The translations under genes and the position numbers were made by a program. Shown here piece by piece: positions 9,304 through 18,440 of a stretch of DNA of 64,000 nucleotides. The notes below the pieces were generated by a model, which made no database searches, was not told the DNA's origin, and saw nothing but the letters and a program-made list of their open reading frames with translations. Numbering within the stretch: the stretch's first letter is position 1; every line of letters starts with the position of its first letter. Origin of the DNA: Aeromonas lusitana (lineage in GTDB: Bacteria > Pseudomonadota > Gammaproteobacteria > Enterobacterales > Aeromonadaceae); the NCBI RefSeq assembly GCF_002812985.1, contig NZ_PGCP01000004.1, positions 1 to 64,000 on the forward strand. The letters are read 5' to 3'.

Positions 9304-10680
9304 TCAGAAGGGGCCGCGACCGCCGCCGAATCCGGGTGGCAGCATGTTCTTCATCTGCCCCATCATCTTGCGCATGCCGCCCTTGCCGGACATCTTCTTC
9401 ATCATGCGCTGCATCTCGGTGAACTGCTTGAGCAACTTGTTCACGTCCTGCACCTGCATGCCGGAACCGGCCGCGATGCGGCGCTTGCGGGAGCCCTTGA
9501 TGAGATCGGGATGAGCACGCTCCTTCGGGGTCATGGAGCTGATGATAGCTTCCATCCGCACGGTGAGCTTGTCATCCATCTGATCCTTCACGTTGTCCGG
9601 CAAACCGGACATGCCGGGCAGCTTGTCGAGCATGCCCATCATGCCACCCATGTTGCGCATCTGGGCCAGCTGCTCACGGAAGTCTTCCAGATCGAAGCCC
9701 TTGCCACTCTTGACCTTGCTGGCCAGCTTGGCGGCTTTCTCCTTGTCGACGGTACGTTCCACCTCCTCGATGAGGGAGAGCACATCCCCCATGCCGAGAA
9801 TGCGGGACGCGAGCCGGTCCGGATGGAAGGGCTCCAGCGCGTCGGTCTTCTCGCCCATACCGATGAACTTGACCGGCTTGCCGGTGATGTGGCGCACGGA
9901 GAGGGCGGCACCGCCGCGGGCGTCGCCGTCCGCCTTGGTGAGGATGACACCGGTGAGCGGCAGCGCCTCGTTGAACGCCTTGGCGGTATTGGCCGCATCC
10001 TGACCCGTCATGGCATCCACCACGAACAGGGTCTCGATGGGCTTGATGGTGGCGTGCAGATCCTGGATCTCCGCCATCATCTCGCCATCGACGTGCAAAC
10101 GACCGGCGGTATCGACGATCACCACATCGTAGAATTTCTTGCGTGCCTGATCGATGGCGGCGGTGGCGATGGCCACCGGCTTCTGGGTCACGTCGCTCGG
10201 GAAGAAGTCCACCCCGATGTCGCCGGCCAGGGTTTCCAGCTGCTTGATCGCCGCCGGACGATAGACGTCCGCACTGACCACCAGCACCTTCTTCTTGCTG
10301 CGCTCTTTGAGCAGCTTGGCCAGTTTAGCTACTGTGGTGGTCTTACCGGCACCCTGCAGACCCGCCATCAATATGATGGCTGGCGGCTGGGCGGCCAGAT
10401 TGAGCTGCTCGTTCGCCTCGCCCATGACAGAGACCAGCTCGCCATGCACTATCTTGATGAAGGCCTGACCTGGGCTCAGGGACTTGGCCACTTCCTGGCC
10501 GACCGCCCGCTCCTTGACCCGCGCCACGAAGTCACGCACGACCGGCAGGGCGACGTCCGCCTCGAGCAGCGCCATGCGTACTTCACGCAAGGTTTCCTTG
10601 ATATTCTCTTCCGTCAGTCGACCACGGCCACTGACATTGCGCAGGGTGCGCGAGAGTCGTTCAGTCAAATTCTCAAACAT
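9304..10680 (-). CDS. ffh: Signal recognition particle GTPase Ffh
   Basis: 458 residues from MFENLTERLSRTLRN; a GTG-type upstream extension of nine codons is possible but unlike the family. Ffh binds 4.5S RNA and signal sequences and delivers ribosomes to FtsY at the inner membrane. The N-domain, the GTPase P-loop GLQGAGKTTTVAKLA, DTAGRLHVD and TKADGDARGGAAL, and a methionine-rich C-terminal M domain ending in PPGFGGGRGPF are all present. Upstream lies a duplicated promoter-like block. Confidence 0.98.
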   Translation of the reverse strand: MFENLTERLSRTLRNVSGRGRLTEENIKETLREVRMALLEADVALPVVRDFVARVKERAVGQEVAKSLSPGQAFIKIVHGELVSVMGEANEQLNLAAQPPAIILMAGLQGAGKTTTVAKLAKLLKERSKKKVLVVSADVYRPAAIKQLETLAGDIGVDFFPSDVTQKPVAIATAAIDQARKKFYDVVIVDTAGRLHVDGEMMAEIQDLHATIKPIETLFVVDAMTGQDAANTAKAFNEALPLTGVILTKADGDARGGAALSVRHITGKPVKFIGMGEKTDALEPFHPDRLASRILGMGDVLSLIEEVERTVDKEKAAKLASKVKSGKGFDLEDFREQLAQMRNMGGMMGMLDKLPGMSGLPDNVKDQMDDKLTVRMEAIISSMTPKERAHPDLIKGSRKRRIAAGSGMQVQDVNKLLKQFTEMQRMMKKMSGKGGMRKMMGQMKNMLPPGFGGGRGPF

Positions 10681-10697
10681 GACGCATTCCGGTTCTT

Positions 10698-10820
10698 GGC
10701 GTAACAATTGGGGGCATTATACCCCAGTCAGCACTATGAGGACGATTATTCACCGCAAGAAGCGGCCACCCGCCATCGAAACGGGGGTGTCACAAATGGG
10801 GGCATTATACCTCAGTCGGC
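10698..10820 (-). repeat. Tandem 35-bp promoter-like repeat upstream of ffh
   Basis: Two copies, 10698-10732 and 10786-10820, are 88 bases apart and differ at only 5 of 35 positions. On the minus strand each carries GGTATAATGCCCCC, a perfect -10 hexamer inside a short G/C inverted repeat. Both point towards ffh. No good -35 hexamer is seen for either, so the promoter reading is tentative; the repeat itself is plain in the sequence. Confidence 0.7.
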
Positions 10821-10976
10821 GTGAGACGGCCCCAGAGGATGATGCGCTTACCCCAGGAGGTGGCGACTTGCTACTTATATATGGGCAGTTAGCCGCTGGC
10901 ACAACTGGCGAGCATATCTTGTGCAAGGTATACTGCCTCTCTTATTCCATAAAGCTTGCTCAACAACGACCTGGTT

Positions 10977-11768
10977 ATGATCGTGATCTCAGTCCTGGCC
11001 CTGGCGTTTTACCTGCTGGCCATCATCGCCTCTCTGCACCTGCTGCTCAGCGCCAAGCCCGTCGGGCAGGTACCGCTGTTCGCCAGTGTCAGCCTGGCCC
11101 TGGTCGCCCACGGTGTCGCGGTAGGCAGCGAGGTGCTGGCCACCCATTCCGGCCAGAATCTCAGCATGCTGAACGTCGCCTCCCTGGTGAGCCTCATCAT
11201 CAGCGGCTTCATGACCTGCGTCACCCGCCGCTTCAACGGCTGGATCCTGCTGCCCGTGGTGTACAGCTTCTCCGCCCTGTTGCTGGCGGCAAGCGCACTT
11301 ATTCCGGGCCGCTACATCACTCACCTGGAAGCCCATCCCCAGTTGCTGCTGCACATAGGGCTGGCCCTGATGGCCTATTCGGTGCTGATGATCGCCTGCC
11401 TGTTCGCCCTTCAGCTTGCGTGTCTGGACAGACAGCTTAAATCCCGCAAGATCAGTCATTTGCCTGCCATGCCACCCCTGATGACGGTGGAAAGACGCCT
11501 GTTCCAGCTCATCTCGGCCGGTCTGTTCCTGCTCACTCTCTCCATCGCCTCCGGCCTGTTCTTCCTCGAAGACATGTTCGCCCAGGGCAAGTCCCACAAG
11601 GCGGTGCTGTCGATCCTGGCCTGGTGCGTCTACGCCTTCCTGCTGTGGGGCCATCACACCCGGGGCTGGCGCGGTCGCAAGGTCATCACGTTGAGTCTCA
11701 TCGGCAGTGTCATCCTGACCCTGGCCTATTTCGGCAGTCGTTTCGTCAAGGAAGTCTTGCTGAGCTAA
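10977..11768 (+). CDS. ypjD: Inner membrane protein YpjD, cytochrome c assembly (CcsA/HemX-like) family
   Basis: 263 residues, the same length as E. coli YpjD, with about eight membrane helices. The first is MIVISVLALAFYLLAIIASL, and LHIGLALMAYSVLMIACLFALQ and ILAWCVYAFLLWGHHTRGWRG follow. The last matches the haem-handling WxxxHxxxxxRG pattern of the CcsA family. The ATG at 10977 is preferred over a TTG seven codons earlier. YpjD is paired with corB, which begins 38 bases downstream; the two genes are neighbours in enterobacteria as well. Confidence 0.9.
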   Translation: MIVISVLALAFYLLAIIASLHLLLSAKPVGQVPLFASVSLALVAHGVAVGSEVLATHSGQNLSMLNVASLVSLIISGFMTCVTRRFNGWILLPVVYSFSALLLAASALIPGRYITHLEAHPQLLLHIGLALMAYSVLMIACLFALQLACLDRQLKSRKISHLPAMPPLMTVERRLFQLISAGLFLLTLSIASGLFFLEDMFAQGKSHKAVLSILAWCVYAFLLWGHHTRGWRGRKVITLSLIGSVILTLAYFGSRFVKEVLLS

Positions 11769-11806
11769 GCAGGCTCACCCTCCCAACCACCCAACAGGAG
11801 CCCCTC

Positions 11807-13087
11807 TTGGACAGTATCTCAACGAGCACATTACTGATTGTTCTCGTTATCTTGATCCTCTTGTCAGCCTTCTTCTCGAGTTCCGAAACCGGCCTGATGT
11901 CCCTCAACCGCTACAAGTTGCGACATCTTGCCCAGACCAAACACAAGGCCGCCCGCCGGGTAGAAAAGCTGCTGGCACGGCCGGATCGCCTGCTCGGTCT
12001 CATCCTTATCGGCAATAACCTGGTCAATATCCTGGCCTCCGCCATCGCCACTATCGTCTGCATCCGGTTGTTCGGGGACCTCGGTGTCGCCATCGCCACC
12101 GTCGGCCTGACCCTGGTGGTGTTGGTATTCGGGGAGGTGACTCCCAAGACCCTGGCGGCCATGTTTCCGGAGCGCATCGCCTACCCGGCTTCCTGGGTAC
12201 TCAAGGGGTTGATGGTTCCCCTCGCCCCCTTCGTCTGGCTCATCAATGGCATCACCAACCTGCTGCTCAAACTGATGCGGCTGGATCACCGCAAGGATGA
12301 CTCCCTCAATACCGAGGAACTACGCACCATAGTCAACGAGGCGGGCACCCTGATCCCCCAGCGTCACCAGGAGATGCTCATCAGCATACTGGACCTGGAC
12401 AAGATGACGGTGGAGAACATCATGGTGCCCCGCAGCGAGATCTACGCCATCGACATCAACGATGACTGGAAGACCATACTGCGTCAGCTGGCTCACTGCG
12501 CCCACACCAAGATCCTGCTCTATCGCGACAACATCGACGACGTTGTCGGATTTTTACACGCGCGCGACGCGCTCAGGCTGGTCGCAAAGGATCAGTTCAG
12601 CAAGTCCAGCCTGCTGCGGGAAGTGGATCCCATCTACTTCATTCCCGAGGGGACGCCCCTCAACGTGCAACTAGCCAAGTTCCAGCGCAACAAGGAGCGG
12701 ATCGGGCTGATTGTCGATGAATACGGAGATATTCAGGGCTTGATCACCCTGGATGACATTCTCGAAGAGATAGTGGGCGACTTCACCACTTCCATGACAC
12801 CGGCGCCGAGCGACGAGATCCACCCTCAGCCGGATGGCTCCTTCCTGGTGGAAGGCTCGGCCAGCATCCGCGAGCTGAACAAGGAGATGAACTGGCATCT
12901 GCCCATGGACGGCCCGCGTACCCTCAACGGGGCCCTACTGGAATACCTGGAGGAGATCCCCCAACCCAATATCAGCGTCAGGCTGGCGGGTTATCCCATC
13001 GAGATCCTGGAAGTGGAGAACAACATGGTGAAGATGGCGCGGATCATGCCGCATTTATACCGTAACGAGTCGGGTTACGAGGATTGA
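11807..13087 (+). CDS. corB: CNNM/CorC-type membrane protein with CBS domains (YfjD/CorB)
   Basis: 426 residues from a TTG start at 11807, chosen because AGGAG ends six bases before it. An N-terminal DUF21 membrane domain (LLIVLVILILLSAFFSSSET, GEVTPKTLAAMFPERIAYP) is followed by a CBS pair (VENIMVPRSEIYAID, DEYGDIQGLITLDDILEEIVGD) and a C-terminal CorC/HlyC domain. The family is linked to Mg2+/Co2+ efflux or resistance. It ends at a bidirectional terminator facing nsrR. Confidence 0.92.
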   Translation: MDSISTSTLLIVLVILILLSAFFSSSETGLMSLNRYKLRHLAQTKHKAARRVEKLLARPDRLLGLILIGNNLVNILASAIATIVCIRLFGDLGVAIATVGLTLVVLVFGEVTPKTLAAMFPERIAYPASWVLKGLMVPLAPFVWLINGITNLLLKLMRLDHRKDDSLNTEELRTIVNEAGTLIPQRHQEMLISILDLDKMTVENIMVPRSEIYAIDINDDWKTILRQLAHCAHTKILLYRDNIDDVVGFLHARDALRLVAKDQFSKSSLLREVDPIYFIPEGTPLNVQLAKFQRNKERIGLIVDEYGDIQGLITLDDILEEIVGDFTTSMTPAPSDEIHPQPDGSFLVEGSASIRELNKEMNWHLPMDGPRTLNGALLEYLEEIPQPNISVRLAGYPIEILEVENNMVKMARIMPHLYRNESGYED

Positions 13088-13115
13088 AAAAAGGCTGCCG
13101 ATGGCAGCCTTTTTT
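13087..13115. terminator. Bidirectional terminator between corB and nsrR
   Basis: A perfect hairpin, A6-GGCTGCC on the left and GGCAGCC-T6 on the right, with a GAT loop. It directly abuts the corB stop and lies three bases beyond the nsrR stop. Confidence 0.92.
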
Positions 13116-13118
13116 ATC

Positions 13119-13586
13119 TCACTCGCTCTCGTCGTCCGGCTCCAGCACCAGGGTCGGGATCATCTCCCCGAACACCCTCTGCAGCTCGTCCCGATTGGCC
13201 AGCAAGTCTTTCAGCGTATAGCCATCCATCACCGCCAGGAAGGCATTCATCGCCTCCTTCAGGGCACTCTTGAGCAGACAGACGGAGACGATGTGGCACA
13301 CCGGCGAGTTGCAGTCGATACCATCCAGATTGCCTTCCAGTGCCCGGATCACCTGGCCTATGTTCACCTCTTCCGGCGCGCAGGCCATGCGGATCCCGCC
13401 GTTCTTGCCACGCTGGGACTGCAGATAGCCCAGCTTCACCAGCTGGTTCACCACCTTCACCATGTGGTTGCGGGACACGTCATAGAGGGCGGACACCTTG
13501 GCCACGCTCGACAATTCACCCTCCGGCAGGGTGGCCAGATAGAGCAGGGCTCTCAATCCAAAATCGGTATAGCTAGTCAGTCTCAT
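13119..13586 (-). CDS. nsrR: Nitric-oxide-sensing repressor NsrR (Rrf2 family)
   Basis: 155 residues starting MRLTSYTDFGLRALLYLA. The winged-helix segment VSRNHMVKVVNQLVKLGYL and the iron-sulfur cluster cysteines in CNSPVCHIVSVC (C-x4-C-x5-C) match NsrR. The cluster is destroyed by NO, which relieves repression. It is divergent from hmp, its best-known target, across a 110-base region with inverted repeats. Confidence 0.93.
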   Translation of the reverse strand: MRLTSYTDFGLRALLYLATLPEGELSSVAKVSALYDVSRNHMVKVVNQLVKLGYLQSQRGKNGGIRMACAPEEVNIGQVIRALEGNLDGIDCNSPVCHIVSVCLLKSALKEAMNAFLAVMDGYTLKDLLANRDELQRVFGEMIPTLVLEPDDESE

Positions 13587-13637
13587 AGTGCCTGTGGCGC
13601 TTAGCGCAGAAATTGATGATTGATCCAGATCAATTAA

Positions 13638-13675
13638 ACATTTAGGATGCCACTTATTAAGTGACATTTAAGATG
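13638..13675. promoter_or_regulatory. Probable NsrR operator region between nsrR and hmp
   Basis: A 21-base inverted repeat at 13647-13667 is symmetric about 13657 except for one pair (ATG-c-CACTTA-T-TAAGTG-a-CAT). It is flanked by a direct repeat ACATTTARGATG at 13638-13649 and 13664-13675. The AAGATG/CATYTT elements resemble NsrR half-sites, but the spacing differs from the E. coli consensus as I remember it. The distance to hmp (about 20 bases to its start) suits repression. Confidence 0.55.
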
Positions 13676-13696
13676 TTCAATTAGAAAGGACCTCCT

Positions 13697-14890
13697 ATGT
13701 TAGACCAAGCCACCATCGCCGTCATCAAAAGCACCATTCCTTTGCTCGAATCGGCGGGCCCTGCCCTCACCCAGCACTTCTATCAGCGCATGTTCAGTCA
13801 CAATCCCGAGTTGAAGGATGTGTTCAACCTGGCGCACCAGCACAGCGGTGGCCAACCCCTGGCCCTGTTCAATGCAGTCGCGGCTTACGCCAAGAATATC
13901 GACAACCTGGGAGCCCTGGCCGGTGCCGTCGAGCGCATCGCCCACAAACACACGGGTTTCCTGATCCAGCCGGAACAATATCACATTGTGGGTAGTCATC
14001 TCTTGGCCACGCTCAAAGAATTGGGTGGTAGCGCGGTGACCGAGGAGGTACTGGATGCCTGGGGCAAGGCTTATGGGGTGCTGGCCAGCATCTTCATCGG
14101 CCGGGAGAGCGAGATCTATCAGGAGCGCGCCGCCGGGCACGGTGGCTGGCAAGGTGCCCGCCCCTTCATCATCAAGGAGAAGCGTCAGGAGAGCGAGATC
14201 ATCACCTCCTTCCTGCTGACCCCCGCCGATGGCAAGCCCGTGCTCACCTTCAAACCGGGCCAATACCTCAGCATCCAGCTCACGCACCCAGAACTTGAGT
14301 ATCAGGAGATCCGCCAATACTCCCTCTCCGATGCCCCCAACGGCCGCGACTACCGCATCAGCGTCAAGCGCGAGCCAGAGGGCCAGGTCTCCAACCTGCT
14401 GCACGACGTGCTGCAAGTGGGGGATGAGGTGGCCCTGATGCCGCCGACCGGTGACTTCGTGCTGCAAGCCAGCAGCACCACCCCAGTGGTCTTGCTCTCC
14501 GCCGGGGTGGGTCTCACCCCCATGCTGAGCATGCTCAACCAGCTGCTTGCCAACGGTCATGACGCTGAAGTTCGCTGGCTGCACGCCTGCGAGCACGGCG
14601 CCTTGCACGCCTTCAAACAGGAGATCCAGGACAAGAGCCGGCAACACGCCAGACTGGAGAGCCGGGTCTGGTATCGCACCCCTGGGGAGCAGGATGTAGC
14701 AGGGCGGGACTATGACTTTGCCGGCACTCTGAGCCTTGAGCAGGTCACCGACCTTATCCCGGCGGATGCCCACTACTACTTCTGTGGCCCACTTGGCTTC
14801 ATGAAGGCCGTGAAAGACCAGCTGGCCAGCCTGGGCGTGCCGGCGGACAGGATGCATTACGAGGTGTTCGGCCCCCATCAGGACCTCTGA
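13697..14890 (+). CDS. hmp: Nitric oxide dioxygenase (flavohemoglobin) Hmp
   Basis: 397 residues. An N-terminal globin domain (MLDQATIAVIKSTIPLLES; proximal His in RIAHKHTGF near residue 85) is followed by a ferredoxin-reductase FAD domain (FKPGQYLSIQL, RQYSLSDAPN) and an NAD domain (VLLSAGVGLTPMLSML, YYFCGPLGFMKAV). It oxidises NO to nitrate using O2 and NAD(P)H. A good Shine-Dalgarno (AAAGGA) precedes the ATG. Control by the adjacent NsrR is very likely. Confidence 0.98.
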   Translation: MLDQATIAVIKSTIPLLESAGPALTQHFYQRMFSHNPELKDVFNLAHQHSGGQPLALFNAVAAYAKNIDNLGALAGAVERIAHKHTGFLIQPEQYHIVGSHLLATLKELGGSAVTEEVLDAWGKAYGVLASIFIGRESEIYQERAAGHGGWQGARPFIIKEKRQESEIITSFLLTPADGKPVLTFKPGQYLSIQLTHPELEYQEIRQYSLSDAPNGRDYRISVKREPEGQVSNLLHDVLQVGDEVALMPPTGDFVLQASSTTPVVLLSAGVGLTPMLSMLNQLLANGHDAEVRWLHACEHGALHAFKQEIQDKSRQHARLESRVWYRTPGEQDVAGRDYDFAGTLSLEQVTDLIPADAHYYFCGPLGFMKAVKDQLASLGVPADRMHYEVFGPHQDL

Positions 14891-14917
14891 TACCAGGCTA
14901 GGCAACCCCCGTATACA

Positions 14918-14946
14918 ACAAGGCCCACGCATTGCGTGGGCCTTGT
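14918..14946. terminator. Hairpin between hmp and motX
   Basis: A perfect 14-bp inverted repeat (14918-14931 with 14933-14946) lies between the convergent genes hmp and motX. It lacks a long T-run but is GC-rich and could stop both transcripts. Confidence 0.8.
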
Positions 14947-14961
14947 CACATCAAAACGGGC

Positions 14962-15825
14962 TCAGTGCATCGCCTTGGCCCGCGCGATGGCATTGGCCGG
15001 CATGCGATTGCCGAGCCGGCTGAGCAGGCTGGCAGCCTTCTGGTGAGTGGCTTTGTCACCGATGACGGTGCCATGGAGCCAGTGATAGGCCTCCTCGTAA
15101 TCGAGCGGGCTGCCCATGCCTTGCAGCAGCATCTCGACCCACTCCAATTGCGCCCGCTGAAAGCCGAGGCTGGCCGCCTCGCGCATCAGGGTCTCGGCCC
15201 GCACCAGATCCTTTTGCACCAGGATCCCCTTCCAGTAATAACGGCCGAGTTGCTCAAGGGCTGGCGCCAGCCCCTGATTGGCCGCCTCCCACATGTATTG
15301 CACCCCGAGCTGGGCATCCGGCTTGATGCAGACGCCCCAGGCCAGCATGTCCCCCCACAGGAACTGGTAGGCGGGGATCTTCATCACGGAGGCACGCGCC
15401 TCTATGTCCTGGGTCAACTGACACCTGTCCTGCTTCACCCGGGTCAGGTGGCGACCCTGTTCAATCCAGTTCAGCAACTCATCCTGCCGATAGAGGGGCA
15501 CCGCTTGCAGCTCTCCCGTGGTTAAAAGCGCTGGCGTCGCCGCCTTGGGCAAGGGGGCCGCCGCAGGTTCAGTGGTTGCGGGCTTCAGGGTTGGCGCGAC
15601 CGGTATAGGAGCGGCCGCTATGCCTTGTCCTATGGGCGCAGGTTCGGTGGGTGCAGCTGGCGTCACCAGGGTTGGTAGCGGACTCGATGCCGCCAGAGCC
15701 AGGGTTGAGGCAGGAACGGCGGGCATGGGCACCTGGGTCGGCGAGGCGGACGATGCCGTCTCGGCCCCCTGCAAGGGGAGGCTGCATAAACAGATAAGGC
15801 CGACGAGGGTACTGGGTTTCATCAT
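14962..15825 (-). CDS. motX: Sodium-driven flagellar motor protein MotX with an Ala/Pro-rich linker
   Basis: 287 residues with a signal peptide (MMKPSTLVGLICLCSLPLQG). Residues about 20-105 are rich in Ala, Pro and Thr and low in complexity. From about 112 the protein matches Vibrio MotX closely, as I remember it: QLTQDIEARA, PAYQFLWGDMLAWGVCI and Sel1-like repeats (AANQGLAPALEQLGRYYWKG; DYEEAYHWLH). MotX forms the T-ring of the polar flagellar stator with MotY. Vibrio MotX is about 210 residues, so the linker is extra. AGGAG precedes the chosen ATG at 15825; the next codon is also ATG. Confidence 0.9.
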   Translation of the reverse strand: MMKPSTLVGLICLCSLPLQGAETASSASPTQVPMPAVPASTLALAASSPLPTLVTPAAPTEPAPIGQGIAAAPIPVAPTLKPATTEPAAAPLPKAATPALLTTGELQAVPLYRQDELLNWIEQGRHLTRVKQDRCQLTQDIEARASVMKIPAYQFLWGDMLAWGVCIKPDAQLGVQYMWEAANQGLAPALEQLGRYYWKGILVQKDLVRAETLMREAASLGFQRAQLEWVEMLLQGMGSPLDYEEAYHWLHGTVIGDKATHQKAASLLSRLGNRMPANAIARAKAMH

Positions 15826-15902
15826 AGAGATCTCCTGCTGCTCTCTGTTATCGGCAGCAGAACCCATCTCGTTAGCCCTCTTGCCAGATCCCGGCAATGA
15901 CA

Positions 15903-15924
15903 AAGGGGAGCCTGAGCTCCCCTT
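15903..15924 (-). terminator. Terminator after mdh
   Basis: A perfect 9-bp stem (15903-15911 with 15916-15924) with a CTGA loop, 18 bases past the mdh stop, followed on the minus strand by a short T-run. Confidence 0.8.
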
Positions 15925-15942
15925 ATGACAGAACGAGATGAC

Positions 15943-16878
15943 TTATTTGACGAAGTCGACGCCCAGCTGGATGTCGGCCTTCAGGGTGGCCAGCATGCTG
16001 TTCATGGACTCTTGCTCGAAGGCGCTCAGCTTGCCGTAGTCCAGCACGGTTTCAACACCGTTCTTGCCAAGCAGGATGGGCTGCGCGAAGAAGGTGGCGT
16101 GCTCGCCGTTGCCTTCCACATAGGCGCACTCGATGACGTTCGCTTCACCCTGCAGCCCCTTGATCAGGGACAGGCCGAAGCGGCAAGCCGCCTGACCCAT
16201 GGACAGGGTGGCAGAGCCGCCACCGGCCTTGGCTTCCACCACTTCGGTACCGGCATTCTGGATGCGCTTGGTCATGGCTGCCGCTTCTTCGGCGGTGAAG
16301 CTGGCCCCTTCGATCTGGGACAACAGCGGCAGAATGGTCACGCCGCTGTGGCCACCGATCACGTTGACACGGATCTTGTCGACGTTCAGGCCCTTGGCTT
16401 CGGCCACGAAGGTCTCGCCACGGATGACGTCCAGGGTGGTCACGCCGAACAGACGACGCTTGTCATAGACACCGGCCTTCTTCAGCACTTCGGCGGCGAT
16501 GGCGACCGTGGTGTTGACCGGGTTGGTGATGATGCCGATCAGTGCCTTCGGGCAGCTGGCCGCGCACTTCTCTACCAGGTTCTTGACGATACCGGCGTTG
16601 ATATTGAACAGGTCGGAACGATCCATGCCGGGCTTGCGAGCCACGCCGGCGGAGATCAGTACGACATCGGCGCCGACCAGAGCTGGGCTCGGATCTTCAC
16701 CGCAGAAACCTTTTACTTTCACGTCAGTCGGGATGTGGCTCAGATCGGCTGCAACACCCGGGGTGACCGGGGCAATGTCATACAGGCTCAATTCGGAACC
16801 GGCAGGCAGGCGATTTTTCAACAGCAGAGCGAGGGCTTGGCCGATGCCACCGGCGGCACCCAGAACGGCAACTTTCAT
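15943..16878 (-). CDS. mdh: Malate dehydrogenase (NAD)
   Basis: 311 residues (E. coli 312). It begins [20 protein letters not shown], with the NAD-binding GAAGGIG motif. Also visible are the active-site loop [13 protein letters not shown] and the catalytic histidine segment [15 protein letters not shown]. It oxidises malate to oxaloacetate in the TCA cycle. GGAG sits six to seven bases before the chosen ATG; an ATG four codons upstream is less likely. In E. coli mdh is adjacent to argR; here the art operon lies between them. Confidence 0.98.
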   Translation of the reverse strand: MKVAVLGAAGGIGQALALLLKNRLPAGSELSLYDIAPVTPGVAADLSHIPTDVKVKGFCGEDPSPALVGADVVLISAGVARKPGMDRSDLFNINAGIVKNLVEKCAASCPKALIGIITNPVNTTVAIAAEVLKKAGVYDKRRLFGVTTLDVIRGETFVAEAKGLNVDKIRVNVIGGHSGVTILPLLSQIEGASFTAEEAAAMTKRIQNAGTEVVEAKAGGGSATLSMGQAACRFGLSLIKGLQGEANVIECAYVEGNGEHATFFAQPILLGKNGVETVLDYGKLSAFEQESMNSMLATLKADIQLGVDFVK

Positions 16879-17121
16879 GATCAACTCCATGTTTAAGCGT
16901 AGGTTTAAGGTTGTTTCTAGTTGGGATTAAGACTGCTTCTTATTGTGGGCATCACCTTAAAGGATCCCCTGCTAAAAAACAATCTGATAACAGTTGTAAT
17001 CACAGGTTCTGTGAGCCAGGGAACAAGCGGAGATGAAAAAGGAGAGGAATGTGCGATAAATGGGAGGAAAGGCACAGATTTCCTGCGCCATCCTCACCAT
17101 TAAGAGGTAATTACGACTGCA

Positions 17122-17784
17122 TCAGGACTGAAACGCCAGTGCTCTGCGCTCACACCAACGGAAACCAATTGTTAACAATCCATTCATGGTCAGGTAGAGC
17201 GCACCGGCCACGGTGAACACCGCCAGGGTGTCATAGGTCTGGGCGTTGAGACGCTGGGCCAGCCCCATGATATCCATGATGGTGATGGTGCTGGCGAGCG
17301 AGCTGCCCTTGAGCACCAGGATCACTTCATTCGAGTAGGCAGGCACCAGCCGGCGGGCGGCGTGACGCACCTTCATCCACAGGGTCTGTCCGGCGGAGAA
17401 GCCGAGCGCCCGGCAGGCTTCCACCTCGCCGGCGGGGATGGCATCGAGCGCCCCCTTGAACAGCCGGGTCGAATAGGCCGCGGTGTTGAAGCCAAGGGCC
17501 AGCACGGCGCAGAACCAGGGCTGTTTGAGCAGCGGCCAGAGCGGGCTGGCTTTGAGCCACTCGAACTGACCCGGCCCGTAGTAGATGAGGAAGATCTGGA
17601 TGAGCAGGGGCGTGCCGGTGAAGATCAGCACCCACAGCTGCACCAGCTGGGTCGCCACCGGGATGCGCCGATCCAGCACCCAGGTCATGCCGGCCGCCAG
17701 CACTACGCCGAGCAGCAGGCTGAGCGCGGTGAGCTGCAGTGTGATAGCGAGTCCACCCAGCAAGGTCATGAGATAGTCCTGCAT
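17122..17784 (-). CDS. artM: Arginine ABC transporter permease ArtM
   Basis: 220 residues with about five membrane helices. It has the His/Glu/Asp permease signature EVEACRALGFSAGQTLW and the inner-membrane EAA-loop context. It works with ArtQ, ArtP and ArtJ to import arginine. It starts two bases after the artQ stop and is the last gene of the artP-artJ-artQ-artM transcription unit. Confidence 0.9.
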   Translation of the reverse strand: MQDYLMTLLGGLAITLQLTALSLLLGVVLAAGMTWVLDRRIPVATQLVQLWVLIFTGTPLLIQIFLIYYGPGQFEWLKASPLWPLLKQPWFCAVLALGFNTAAYSTRLFKGALDAIPAGEVEACRALGFSAGQTLWMKVRHAARRLVPAYSNEVILVLKGSSLASTITIMDIMGLAQRLNAQTYDTLAVFTVAGALYLTMNGLLTIGFRWCERRALAFQS

Positions 17785-17786
17785 GG

Positions 17787-18437
17787 TCAGCCTCCGTAAC
17801 GACGGGTATATCGGGCAGCCTGCTTGAGGCCGAATTCACTCACCAGGCTGATGGCCAGGTAGATGAGGGCCGCGGCGGCATACCAGGTGAAGGGTTCATA
17901 GGTGCTGGCCGAGGCCATCTGCGCCTGGCGCATCATCTCGTTCACCCCGATAAGGGAGACCAAAGCCGTGTCCTTGAGCAGCACCAGCCACTGGTTGCCG
18001 AGACCTGGCAGGGCGTGACGCCAGGCCTGGGGCAGCACGATGCGAAAGAAGATGTGAGCCCGGCCAAGACCAAGGGCCAGCGCCGCCAGCCGCTGCCCGG
18101 AAGGCACCGCATTGAGCGCCGCCCGCAGAGTCTGGGTGGCGTAGCTGGCAAACAGCAGGGAGAGCGCCAGCACGCCGCAGGCGAACGGGCTGAACTCCAC
18201 ATACTCACCTGTGATGAGGAACAACACCTGGGTCGAGCCGAAGTAGATGAACAGCACCACCAGCAGCTCGGGCAGACCGCGTATCAAGGTGGTCAGGGTG
18301 GCCACGGGCCACACCAACCAGGTGCGCTTGCTGAGCTCGGCGGCGCTGAACGCCAGCGCCAATACCATGCCCCCGACCAGTGATGCCAAGGCCAGCCCCA
18401 GGGTCATCCAGGCTGCGTCCAACAACAGGCTCAACAT
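17787..18437 (-). CDS. artQ: Arginine ABC transporter permease ArtQ
   Basis: 216 residues, polar amino-acid permease family. It opens MLSLLLDAAWMTLGLALASL, includes LIRGLPELLVVLFIYFG and the EAA-like loop SGQRLAALALGLGRAHIFFR. It pairs with ArtM in the inner membrane. It follows artJ by three bases, suggesting tight co-translation. Confidence 0.9.
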   Translation of the reverse strand: MLSLLLDAAWMTLGLALASLVGGMVLALAFSAAELSKRTWLVWPVATLTTLIRGLPELLVVLFIYFGSTQVLFLITGEYVEFSPFACGVLALSLLFASYATQTLRAALNAVPSGQRLAALALGLGRAHIFFRIVLPQAWRHALPGLGNQWLVLLKDTALVSLIGVNEMMRQAQMASASTYEPFTWYAAAALIYLAISLVSEFGLKQAARYTRRYGG

Positions 18438-18440
18438 GGT

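Noticed and set aside
16994-17020. CRP-like inverted repeat TCACAG-GTT-CTGTGA upstream of mdh
   Set aside because: The arms resemble CRP arms in reverse order and the spacing is wrong (3 rather than 6 bases), so no site is called.
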